Source: Clostridia bacterium
GTDB lineage: Bacteria; Bacillota; Clostridia; Oscillospirales; Acutalibacteraceae
Assembly (NCBI GenBank): GCA_017451425.1
Contig: JAFSPP010000024.1
Coordinates: 1 to 42,110, forward strand
Direction: 5' to 3'
Length of the DNA: 42,110 bases
This document shows positions 30,728-42,110 of the stretch, piece by piece; positions within the stretch are counted from its first letter, which is position 1, and each line of letters begins with the position of its first letter. The notes under the pieces are model-generated. The model was given only the letters and a program-made list of their open reading frames with translations. It searched no databases and was not told the DNA's origin. Made by a program: the position numbers and the translations under genes.

Positions 30728-33700
30728 ATGGTAAACGTTAAGCCGACCAGTCTCGGCAGTACCACTCGAATGAACTTCGCAAAAATCAACGAGGTCATGG
30801 AAATGCCCAACCTCATTGAGGTGCAGAAGAACTCATACAAGTGGTTTCTCGACGTAGGTCTGAAGGAAGTCTTCAGAGATGTCGACGAGATTACTGATTA
30901 CACCGGCAACCTGGTACTTGAGTTCATCGACTACAAACTCGATGAGACACCGAAGTACACGGTTAAGGAGTGTAAGGAAAGAGACGCGACTTATGCCGCA
31001 CCTCTCCGCGTGAAGGTAAGACTTTACAACAAGGAGACAGGCGAGGTTAAGGAGTCAGACGTCTATATGGGCGATTTCCCTCTCATGACTGAGAGCGGCA
31101 CATTCGTCATCAACGGTGCGGAGCGCGCAATTGTATCGCAGCTCGTCCGTTCCCCGGGCGTGTATTTCGACATGACCCACGACAAGACAGGTAAGGAGCT
31201 CTTCACATCGACAGTCATCCCCAACCGCGGTGCATGGCTTGAGTATGAGTCAGACCAGAATGACCTGTTTTATGTCCGCATAGACAAAAACAGAAAACTC
31301 TACATCACCACTTTCATCCGCGCACTGGGCCTCGGCTCAAACCAGGAGATCCTCGATTTCTTCGGCGCCGATGAGAGGATTATGGCCACACTTGAGAAGG
31401 ATTCCACAAAGAATGCAGCGGAAGCTCTCCTCGAAGTTTACAAGAAGCTTCGTCCCGGTGAGCCGCCCACGCTCGAGTCCGCGCAGGCACATCTTGACGG
31501 TCTCTTCTTTGATGCTCATCGCTATGACATCTCAAGAGTAGGTCGCTATAAGTACAACAAGAAGCTCGCCATCTCCCACAGACTTGTGGGCCATAAGCTT
31601 GCCGCTCCCGTCATCAACGAGGCGACAGGTGAAGTCCTTGCAGACGCTGGCGAGATAATCACAGCTGATAAGGCCTATGAGATTGAGCAGGCCGGCGTCA
31701 TGCATGCAGTACTCGATGTCGAAGGTAAGGAAGTCAAGGTCGTTTCAAACGGCATGGTTGATCCTCTTCCGTACCTCTCAGGTCTCAAGATCACACAGGA
31801 CGACCTCGAGGCAATTGCAATCAACGAGAAGGTACGCTACAGCATCCTCATGGAGATCCTCGAGGGCAAGCCGAAGAAGACGGCTGTTCTCAATGCTCTC
31901 AAGGAGCGCTGCGACGACCTCATCCCGAAGCACATCATCATCGACGATATCTTCGCGTCCATCAACTATATGAACTGCCTCGCTTCAAACGTAGGCACGA
32001 CAGATGATATCGACCACCTCGGCAACCGCCGTATCCGTTCAGTCGGAGAATTGCTTCAGAATCAGTTCAGAATCGGCTTCACACGTATGGAGCGAGTCAT
32101 AAAAGAGCGTATGTCTCTTCAGGCTCAGGAACCCGAGAAGGCCACTCCTCAGGCGCTCATCAACATCAGACCCGTTGTTGCCGCCATCAAGGAGTTCTTC
32201 GGTTCATCTCCTCTTTCACAGTTTATGGACCAGACGAACCCTCTTGCGGAGCTCACTCACAAGAGACGTCTTTCGGCCCTCGGCCCCGGCGGTCTCTCAC
32301 GTGACCGCGCAGGATTCGAAGTCCGTGACGTACACTACAGCCACTACGGCCGTATGTGCCCCATCGAGACTCCCGAAGGTCCGAACATCGGTCTTATCTC
32401 ATATCTCGCAACCTTTGCACGCATCAACAAGTACGGTTTCATCGAGGCACCGTTCCGCCGCGTCGACAAGAAGACCGGCCGCGTCCTTGACGAAGTTGTA
32501 TACATGACAGCGGACGAAGAGGATGAGTACAGAGTCGCGCAGGCGAACGAGCCTCTCGACGACAAGGGTCACTTCCTTCGCGAGAAGGTCACAATCCGTT
32601 ACAGAGACGGATTCGATGAAGTTGACCGCACCGTACCCGAGTTCATGGACGTATCCCCGAGAATGCTTGTTTCGGTAGCTACAGCCATGATTCCGTTCCT
32701 TGAGAACGACGACGCGAACCGTGCCCTTATGGGCTCTAACATGCAGCGTCAGGCGGTGCCGCTTATGAAGACGCAGGCGCCTTTCGTCGGCACCGGTATG
32801 GAGTACAAGGCTGCTGTCGACTCCGGCGTCGTCGTACTTGCAAGAAACGCAGGTAAGGTTGTCCATGTCGATGCTGACAGCATCGAGATCGAGCCCGAAA
32901 AGGGTCCGGTTGACAAGTACGAACTTATCAAGTTCATGCGCTCCAACCAGGGCACATGCGTAAACCAGCGTCCCATCGTCTCTCTCGGCCAGAAGGTCGC
33001 GAAGGGCGAAGTAATCGCCGACGGTCCCGCAACAGACCACGGTGAAATCTCCCTCGGTAAGAACGCCCTCATCGGCTTCATGACCTGGGAAGGTTACAAC
33101 TACGAGGACGCCGTTCTCTTGAACGAGAAGATTGTCCGTGATGATGTATACACCTCAATCCACATTGAGGAGTATGAACTCGAGGCACGTGACACAAAAC
33201 TCGGTCCGGAAGATATCACCCGTGATATCCCGAACGTCGGTGATGACGCTCTGGCGGACCTCGACGAAAACGGTATCATCCGCATCGGCGCGGAGGTTCA
33301 CTCAGGTGACATCCTCGTCGGTAAGGTCACGCCGAAGGGCGAGACCGAGCTCACCGCCGAGGAGAGACTTCTCCGCGCAATCTTCGGTGAGAAGGCGAGA
33401 GAGGTCCGCGACACTTCGCTCCGCGTACCTCACGGTGAATACGGTATCGTCGTAAACGTAGAAGTATTCACAAGGGAGAACTCAGACGAGCTCTCACCGG
33501 GTGTAAATAAGGTTGTACGCTGCTACATCGCCCAGAAGAGAAAGATTCAGGTCGGCGATAAGATGGCGGGCCGCCACGGTAACAAGGGTGTCGTATCACG
33601 CATCCTTCCTCAGGAGGATATGCCTTTCCTTCCTGACGGCACACCGCTTGACATCGTACTCAACCCCCTCGGTGTTCCTTCACGTATGAACATCGGTCAG

Positions 33701-34636
33701 GTTCTCGAAGTAAACATCGGTATGGCCGCACGTTCAAAGGGCTGGAAGATCATGACACCCGTATTCGACGGTGCTCATGAGGAGGACGTCCAGTACTTCC
33801 TCGCAGAGTCCAAGCTCCTTGCCGAAGGCACTGACAAGATTAAACAGCTCGTCCTCAAGTATGAGGATACCAACGAGAAGAAGGGCTTCGTTCTCGAAGA
33901 CCTCATCAAATATCTGAAGTCCAACACGAAGACTGAAGAGGAGCACGCCTTCATCGACGAAGCTTATGAATACCGCTTCGGTAAGACCAAGCTCATCGAC
34001 GGACGTACAGGTAAGCCTTTTGACAACCCGGTAACAGTCGGTGTCATGTACTACCTGAAACTCCATCACCTCGTAGACGACAAGATTCACGCACGTTCAA
34101 CCGGACCTTACTCGCTCGTTACTCAGCAGCCGCTCGGCGGTAAAGCTCAGTTCGGCGGTCAGCGTTTCGGTGAGATGGAAGTATGGGCCCTCGAGGCGTA
34201 CGGCGCTGCCTACACCCTCCAGGAGATCCTGACCATCAAGTCGGACGACATCGTCGGCCGTGTAAAGACGTACGAAGCCATCGTCAAGGGTCAGTCTGTT
34301 CCGAAGTCAGGCGTTCCCGAGTCCTTCAAGGTACTCATCAAGGAACTCCAGGCACTCGGTCTTGACGTCAAGGTCCTTGACAAGGATGAAAACGAAATCG
34401 ACCTCAAGCAGAACTTTGATACGGACGATGTAAACTTCCGCCTCGTTGAAAACGAGAACTTCAAGCCCACATACGTCAATGACGCAGAGGGTGCGGAAGG
34501 CTTCGCCACAACCGTTGATGAAAACGGTGAAGTCATTGAGGCTGACGTTGATGAAGACGCCGAATTTTCGAATGACATCGATGATATCGAAGGTCCGTCC
34601 GATGAAGAATTCAGCGAATTCGAGAATGAAGAATAA
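30728..34636 (+). CDS. rpoB: DNA-directed RNA polymerase subunit beta
   Basis: This 1302-residue protein has all core beta-subunit blocks. The rifampicin region reads [27 protein letters not shown], with the Asp, His and Ser positions linked to rifampicin susceptibility unchanged. [12 protein letters not shown], the [15 protein letters not shown] block and the clamp [24 protein letters not shown] are all present. An acidic tail of about 50 residues (after about 1250) extends the end. The ATG at 30728 has GGAG upstream. rpoC follows after 14 bp. Confidence 0.99.
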   Translation: MVNVKPTSLGSTTRMNFAKINEVMEMPNLIEVQKNSYKWFLDVGLKEVFRDVDEITDYTGNLVLEFIDYKLDETPKYTVKECKERDATYAAPLRVKVRLYNKETGEVKESDVYMGDFPLMTESGTFVINGAERAIVSQLVRSPGVYFDMTHDKTGKELFTSTVIPNRGAWLEYESDQNDLFYVRIDKNRKLYITTFIRALGLGSNQEILDFFGADERIMATLEKDSTKNAAEALLEVYKKLRPGEPPTLESAQAHLDGLFFDAHRYDISRVGRYKYNKKLAISHRLVGHKLAAPVINEATGEVLADAGEIITADKAYEIEQAGVMHAVLDVEGKEVKVVSNGMVDPLPYLSGLKITQDDLEAIAINEKVRYSILMEILEGKPKKTAVLNALKERCDDLIPKHIIIDDIFASINYMNCLASNVGTTDDIDHLGNRRIRSVGELLQNQFRIGFTRMERVIKERMSLQAQEPEKATPQALINIRPVVAAIKEFFGSSPLSQFMDQTNPLAELTHKRRLSALGPGGLSRDRAGFEVRDVHYSHYGRMCPIETPEGPNIGLISYLATFARINKYGFIEAPFRRVDKKTGRVLDEVVYMTADEEDEYRVAQANEPLDDKGHFLREKVTIRYRDGFDEVDRTVPEFMDVSPRMLVSVATAMIPFLENDDANRALMGSNMQRQAVPLMKTQAPFVGTGMEYKAAVDSGVVVLARNAGKVVHVDADSIEIEPEKGPVDKYELIKFMRSNQGTCVNQRPIVSLGQKVAKGEVIADGPATDHGEISLGKNALIGFMTWEGYNYEDAVLLNEKIVRDDVYTSIHIEEYELEARDTKLGPEDITRDIPNVGDDALADLDENGIIRIGAEVHSGDILVGKVTPKGETELTAEERLLRAIFGEKAREVRDTSLRVPHGEYGIVVNVEVFTRENSDELSPGVNKVVRCYIAQKRKIQVGDKMAGRHGNKGVVSRILPQEDMPFLPDGTPLDIVLNPLGVPSRMNIGQVLEVNIGMAARSKGWKIMTPVFDGAHEEDVQYFLAESKLLAEGTDKIKQLVLKYEDTNEKKGFVLEDLIKYLKSNTKTEEEHAFIDEAYEYRFGKTKLIDGRTGKPFDNPVTVGVMYYLKLHHLVDDKIHARSTGPYSLVTQQPLGGKAQFGGQRFGEMEVWALEAYGAAYTLQEILTIKSDDIVGRVKTYEAIVKGQSVPKSGVPESFKVLIKELQALGLDVKVLDKDENEIDLKQNFDTDDVNFRLVENENFKPTYVNDAEGAEGFATTVDENGEVIEADVDEDAEFSNDIDDIEGPSDEEFSEFENEE

Positions 34637-34650
34637 GGAGGAGAAAGACA

Positions 34651-38319
<3,669 letters not shown>

Positions 38320-38365
38320 TCTCCGGCGCCCCGAAACCCCGTGAAAACTCAATAAAATAAGTAAA

Positions 38366-38401
38366 TTTACCCTATTGACATCCACTTGTCGATAGGGTAA
38401 A
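38366..38401. promoter_or_regulatory. 15-bp dyad enclosing the rpsL promoter
   Basis: TTTACCCTAT (38366-38375) pairs with ATAGGGTAAA (38392-38401). Inside it TGACA pairs with TGTCG (one T-G wobble). The loop is six bases. Without a T-run it is a poor terminator. It covers the -35 box and part of the -10 box. Confidence 0.7.
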
Positions 38402-38403
38402 AT
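38375..38403 (+). promoter_or_regulatory. Promoter of the rpsL-rpsG-fusA operon
   Basis: TTGACA, a 17-bp spacer and TAAAAT. The start point would be near 38410, about 57 bp before the TTG start of rpsL. Confidence 0.9.
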
Positions 38404-38466
38404 ACTATCTTGCCTACGCATATTTTTGAATATAAATAGGTTATATTATTATTGGAGGTGAAAAGA

Positions 38467-38892
38467 TTGCCAACCTTTAACCAACTTGTTCGTCAGGGCA
38501 GACAGACATCCACAAAGAAGTCAGGCGCACCGGCGCTCGGCAAAGGTCTCAACTCGAAGAAGAACATTATGACAAATAACAATTCTCCGCAGAAGAGAGG
38601 CGTTTGCACGGCTGTTAAAACCGCGACTCCCAAGAAGCCTAACTCAGCACTTCGTAAGATTGCCAGAGTTCGTCTTACAAATGGTATCGAAGTCTCGGCT
38701 TATATTCCGGGTGTAGGTCACAACCTTCAGGAACACAGTGTTGTACTCATCAGAGGCGGCCGTGTTAAGGATCTTCCGGGTGTACGTTATCACATCATCC
38801 GCGGAACACTTGATACGCAGGGCGTAACAGACCGTATGCAGGCTCGCTCAAAGTACGGCGCTAAAAGACCAAAGGCTGCGAAAAAAGCCTGA
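38467..38892 (+). CDS. rpsL: 30S ribosomal protein S12
   Basis: This 141-residue protein starts [13 protein letters not shown] at a TTG codon, with GGAGGTG eight bases upstream. The in-frame GTG at 38452 lies upstream of this site and is rejected because S12 proteins begin [16 protein letters not shown] contains the lysine linked to streptomycin response, which is unchanged. The insert [25 protein letters not shown] is typical of long Clostridia-type S12. S12 sits at the decoding centre. First gene of the str-type operon. Confidence 0.97.
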   Translation: MPTFNQLVRQGRQTSTKKSGAPALGKGLNSKKNIMTNNNSPQKRGVCTAVKTATPKKPNSALRKIARVRLTNGIEVSAYIPGVGHNLQEHSVVLIRGGRVKDLPGVRYHIIRGTLDTQGVTDRMQARSKYGAKRPKAAKKA

Positions 38893-39045
38893 CCGGTAAC
38901 TTATCAGACAAATTTCTTCTTGCAGGCTGCAGAAAACTGCAACCAATGCAAGGGTGTATATATATTATGCCTCTTTGCATTGGCGCCACGGGAACTTTGT
39001 CACTCGAGTACCTAAGATATCATTAATATGAAGGAGGGAAGCGAA
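38893..39045 (+). promoter_or_regulatory. Structured rpsL-rpsG intercistronic region, candidate S7 autoregulatory site
   Basis: The 153-base spacer is unusually long for a ribosomal operon. CCAATGCAA (38943-38951) pairs perfectly with TTGCATTGG (38975-38983) around an AT-rich loop. A TGCAG-AAAA-CTGCA hairpin (38928-38941) sits just before it. In E. coli, S7 binds the rpsL-rpsG spacer to control translation; the same idea could apply here, but sequence similarity to the E. coli site is not evident. Confidence 0.4.
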
Positions 39046-39516
39046 GTGCCAAGAAGAGGCCAGATAGCAAAACGTGACGTTTTGCCGGATCCGCTTTACA
39101 ATTCAAAACTCGTAACACGTCTTATAAACAATGTTATGCTCGACGGTAAGAAGGGTGTAGCTCAGAGAATAGTTTATGACGCGTTCGACATTATCAAAGA
39201 AAAAACAGGCAAAGAGCCCCTCGAAGTTTTCGAGGAAGCAATGGAAAATGTAATGCCTTTACTTGAGGTAAAGGCTCGCCGTATAGGCGGCGCGACTTAC
39301 CAGGTACCTATAGAGGTACGTCCGGAAAGAAGACAGACTTTAGGTCTTCGTTGGATTACTCTTTTCTCACGTCAGCGTTCTGAGAGAACGATGAAGGAGA
39401 GACTTGCAAACGAGATTCTCGATGCAGTCAACGGTGCCGGCGGCGCATTCAAGAGAAAAGAAGAAATGCACAGAATGGCAGAGGCCAACAAGGCTTTTGC
39501 ACATTTCAGATATTAA
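39046..39516 (+). CDS. rpsG: 30S ribosomal protein S7
   Basis: This 156-residue protein starts [16 protein letters not shown] at a GTG, with AAGGAGGG eight bases upstream. An in-frame ATG at 39028 lies before this site and is rejected. Family features include [23 protein letters not shown] and the C-terminal [10 protein letters not shown]7 is a primary assembly protein of the 30S head. Between the rpsL stop and this start is a structured spacer of 153 bases, while fusA follows after 31 bases. Confidence 0.98.
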   Translation: MPRRGQIAKRDVLPDPLYNSKLVTRLINNVMLDGKKGVAQRIVYDAFDIIKEKTGKEPLEVFEEAMENVMPLLEVKARRIGGATYQVPIEVRPERRQTLGLRWITLFSRQRSERTMKERLANEILDAVNGAGGAFKRKEEMHRMAEANKAFAHFRY

Positions 39517-39547
39517 TCTGGCATTTTTCTTTTAATGGAGGTAAACA

Positions 39548-41626
39548 ATGCCGAGACAGGTATCGTTGGAGATGACCAGAAACATCGGTATCATGGCGCA
39601 TATCGACGCAGGTAAGACTACGACAACAGAGCGTATTCTCTACTACACCGGTGTCAACCACAAGATGGGTGAGACACACGAGGGCGCAGCGACCATGGAC
39701 TGGATGGCTCAGGAGCAGGAGCGTGGTATCACAATCACTTCCGCGGCCACAACATGTTTCTGGAAAGATCACAGAATTAACATTATCGACACTCCCGGCC
39801 ATGTTGACTTTACGGTTGAAGTTCAGCGTTCACTCCGTGTACTTGACGGTTCCGTAACCGTTTTATGTGCAAAGGGCGGCGTTGAGCCCCAGTCGGAGAC
39901 AGTATGGCGTCAGGCTGACGAGTACTCCGTACCCCGCATGATCTACGTCAACAAGATGGACATTATGGGTGCCGATTTCTACAACGTACTTGACATGATC
40001 AAGGATCGTTTCAAGTGCAATGCAGTTCCCATTCAGCTCCCCATAGGCGTTGAACAGACTTTCAAGGGCATCATTGACCTCGTCAATATGCGCGCTGAAA
40101 TCTACTACGATGACCTTGGCAAGGATGTCCGCGACGAGGACATCCCCGCTGACATGATGGAACTCGCCACCAAGTATCACGACGAGCTTCTCGAAGCTGT
40201 CGCCACTCTCGATGAGACACTCATGGAGAAATACCTGGACGGCGAAGAGCTCACAATCCCCGAGATTAAAGCAGCTATTCGCAAAGCTACAATCGAAAAC
40301 GAGATGGTACCGGTTTGCTGCGGTACATCTTACAGGAACAAGGGCGTTCAGCCCCTCCTCGATGCGATTGTTGATTATATGCCCGCCCCTACGGACGTAG
40401 CGGCTATCAAGGGCATCAATCCGAAGAACGACAAAGAGGAAGAGAGACACTCCTCCGACTCAGAGCCTTTCGCTGCTCTTGCTTTCAAGATTGCGACTGA
40501 CCCGTTTGTCGGAAAACTCTGCTTCTTCCGTGTCTACTCCGGAACAGTGGATGCGGGCGCTACCGTTCTGAACTCCGTAAAGGACAAGAACGAGCGTATG
40601 GGACGTATTCTTCAGATGCACGCAAACCACAGACAGGATCTTGAAACTGTCTATGCAGGCGACATCGCCGCTTGTGTCGGTGTAAAGAATACAACAACAG
40701 GTGACACACTCTGTGACCCCAAACACCCGATCATCCTTGAGTCAATGAACTTCCCTGATCCGGTTATCCGCGTAGCAATTGAGCCCAAGACCAAAGCAGG
40801 TCAGGAAAAGATGGGTATAGCTCTCTCAAAACTCGCAGAGGAAGACCCCACCTTCAAGTGCTACACAGATGAGGAGACGGGCCAGACGATCATAGCCGGT
40901 ATGGGCGAGCTTCACCTTGAAATCATCGTAGACAGACTTCTCCGTGAGTTCAAGATCGAGGCTAACGTAGGTAAACCTCAGGTTGCTTACCGCGAGACCA
41001 TCACGGCCGCTGCGGAAGACGATTGCAAGTACAAGCGTCAGTCCGGTGGTAGCGGTCAGTACGCCCACATCAAGATCAAGATCGAACCCAACCCGGGAAA
41101 GGGCTACGAATTTGTCAACGCCGTTGTCGGCGGTGCAGTACCGAAAGAGTACATCCCCGCTGCCGAGGCAGGTATCAAGGGAGCAATGCTCTCAGGCGTA
41201 CTTGCCGGCTACAACGTCGAAGACGTCAAAGTCACTCTCTACGACGGTTCGTATCACGAGGTCGATTCGTCTGAAATGGCCTTCAAGATTGCCGGTTCAA
41301 TGGCATTCAAGAACGCCATGAAGAAAGCATCTCCCGTTCTCATGGAGCCCATGATGAAGGTTGCAGTCACAACTCCCGACGACTATGTCGGCGATGTTAT
41401 AGGCGACATCAACTCACGTCGCGGTCTCATGAGAGGCATGGAGCCGAGAAACGGTGCTACAATGGTCAATGCCGAAGTACCTCTCGCCAACATGTTCGGA
41501 TATGCAACAGACCTTCGTTCCAAGACACAGGGTCGTGCTTCATACGTAATGGAACCCTCACATTACACTGAGGTTCCGAAGTCCATCGCTGAACAGATTA
41601 TGTCTGACAGAAGCAAGAAGGACTGA
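39548..41626 (+). CDS. fusA: Elongation factor G
   Basis: This 692-residue translocase GTPase has the G1 [14 protein letters not shown]2/G3 [14 protein letters not shown] and [10 protein letters not shown]4 NKMD motifs, and EF-G domains II to V with the usual [22 protein letters not shown] motif of domain IV. EF-G moves tRNA and mRNA through the ribosome. Length is standard. TGGAGG precedes the ATG. It is the last gene of the rpsL-rpsG-fusA unit; tuf follows with its own promoter. Confidence 0.98.
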   Translation: MPRQVSLEMTRNIGIMAHIDAGKTTTTERILYYTGVNHKMGETHEGAATMDWMAQEQERGITITSAATTCFWKDHRINIIDTPGHVDFTVEVQRSLRVLDGSVTVLCAKGGVEPQSETVWRQADEYSVPRMIYVNKMDIMGADFYNVLDMIKDRFKCNAVPIQLPIGVEQTFKGIIDLVNMRAEIYYDDLGKDVRDEDIPADMMELATKYHDELLEAVATLDETLMEKYLDGEELTIPEIKAAIRKATIENEMVPVCCGTSYRNKGVQPLLDAIVDYMPAPTDVAAIKGINPKNDKEEERHSSDSEPFAALAFKIATDPFVGKLCFFRVYSGTVDAGATVLNSVKDKNERMGRILQMHANHRQDLETVYAGDIAACVGVKNTTTGDTLCDPKHPIILESMNFPDPVIRVAIEPKTKAGQEKMGIALSKLAEEDPTFKCYTDEETGQTIIAGMGELHLEIIVDRLLREFKIEANVGKPQVAYRETITAAAEDDCKYKRQSGGSGQYAHIKIKIEPNPGKGYEFVNAVVGGAVPKEYIPAAEAGIKGAMLSGVLAGYNVEDVKVTLYDGSYHEVDSSEMAFKIAGSMAFKNAMKKASPVLMEPMMKVAVTTPDDYVGDVIGDINSRRGLMRGMEPRNGATMVNAEVPLANMFGYATDLRSKTQGRASYVMEPSHYTEVPKSIAEQIMSDRSKKD

Positions 41627-41639
41627 ATCGGTACGTTTT

Positions 41640-41666
41640 AATAATACTTGCAAACATAGTATTATT
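41640..41666. promoter_or_regulatory. 9-bp dyad between fusA and tuf
   Basis: AATAATACT (41640-41648), 9-base loop, AGTATTATT (41658-41666), followed by TTG. Too AT-rich for a strong terminator. It overlaps the -35 box and spacer of the tuf promoter. Confidence 0.6.
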
Positions 41667-41676
41667 TTGTTAGAAT
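41648..41676 (+). promoter_or_regulatory. Promoter of tuf
   Basis: TTGCAA, a 17-bp spacer and TAGAAT, start point near 41683. Confidence 0.75.
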
Positions 41677-41722
41677 ATTAAAGAATTTTATTCAGATGTG
41701 AAATAAAAGGAGGAAAATCCCC

Positions 41723-42110
41723 ATGGCAAAAGAACATTTTAACCGAACCAAACCCCATGTTAACATCGGTACAATCGGTCACGTTGACCACGGTAAGACA
41801 ACTCTTACAGCTGCCATCACAAAGGCTCTCGCTATGAAGGGTTACGCCAAGTTCGAGGACTACTCAGCCATCGATAAGGCTCCCGAAGAGAGAGAGCGTG
41901 GTATCACAATCAATACAGCTCACGTTGAGTATGAGACAGACAAGCGTCACTATGCTCACGTTGACTGCCCCGGCCACGCTGACTATGTAAAGAACATGGT
42001 AACTGGTGCTGCTCAGATGGACGGTGCTATTCTCGTTGTAGCTGCTACTGACGGTCCTATGCCTCAGACTCGTGAGCACGTTCTGCTCGCTCGTCAGGTG
42101 AACGTTCCCC
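41723..42110 (+). CDS. tuf: Elongation factor Tu (5' part, runs off the window)
   Basis: The first 129 codons of EF-Tu are present. The N-terminus is [19 protein letters not shown], followed by the G1 motif [11 protein letters not shown], the effector region [15 protein letters not shown] and G3 DCPGHADYV. The product carries aminoacyl-tRNA to the ribosome. AAAGGAGG precedes the ATG. The gene is cut by the window end, not by mutation. Confidence 0.98.
   Translation, partial: MAKEHFNRTKPHVNIGTIGHVDHGKTTLTAAITKALAMKGYAKFEDYSAIDKAPEERERGITINTAHVEYETDKRHYAHVDCPGHADYVKNMVTGAAQMDGAILVVAATDGPMPQTREHVLLARQVNVP

Overview
This 42 kb chromosomal window comes from a Gram-positive bacterium, most likely an uncultured member of the Clostridia. 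The evidence is the strong AGGAGG-type ribosome binding sites, TTG and GTG starts on core genes, sigma-A-type promoters with 17-bp spacers, a roughly balanced base composition, a sortase, an MBOAT/DHHW surface-acylation operon, DUF4358, YhfC and DUF177-rpmF, and Thr/Glu-rich (TTTEA-like) linkers in exported proteins. I cannot fix the genus from sequence alone. No insertion sequence, prophage or CRISPR array is visible. Gene density is high and no gap without a gene exceeds 300 bases.

Region 1 (1-10.1 kb) is a cell-surface region. A four-gene minus-strand operon (SGNH hydrolase, DUF4358 lipoprotein, MBOAT acyltransferase, DHHW protein) looks like a surface-polymer O-acylation system. It diverges from a membrane-anchored C39-like protease. 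Next come a minus-strand sortase-lipase pair, then a divergent GH25 muramidase with a membrane protein that looks like a degenerate CobS relative.

Region 2 (10.1-18.6 kb) mixes housekeeping genes: rpsT, a GH13 alpha-glucosidase (minus strand), a glycerophosphodiesterase, a zinc-ribbon membrane protein, rpmB, tRNA-Gln(CTG), recA-recX, pgi with a small P-loop protein, and DUF177-rpmF.

Region 3 (18.6-28.7 kb) holds a PDZ/radical-SAM DUF512 protein, der and two PH-domain membrane proteins. An SPFH protein follows behind a promoter nested inside a hairpin that can mask its ribosome binding site. Then come a ribbon-helix-helix protein, an ABC exporter, a YfcE-type phosphoesterase and a YhfC-type membrane protease whose C-terminus is built from a palindromic repeat. 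ndk is convergent with this run.

Region 4 (28.8-30.7 kb) is an overlapping three-gene operon of small membrane proteins, two of them with zinc ribbons, of unknown function.

Region 5 (30.6 kb to the end) is the transcription/translation core: rpoB-rpoC, rpsL-rpsG-fusA and the start of tuf. Each of the three transcription units begins at a promoter overlapping a perfect or near-perfect inverted repeat. rplK/A/J/L are absent upstream of rpoB, and no L7Ae-like gene lies between rpoC and rpsL.

The observations I rate highest are the palindrome inside the rpoB promoter, the hairpin/promoter arrangement before the SPFH gene, the dyad across the rpsL promoter, the degenerate CobS-like protein, and the two uncharacterised membrane operons (surface acylation and zinc-ribbon).
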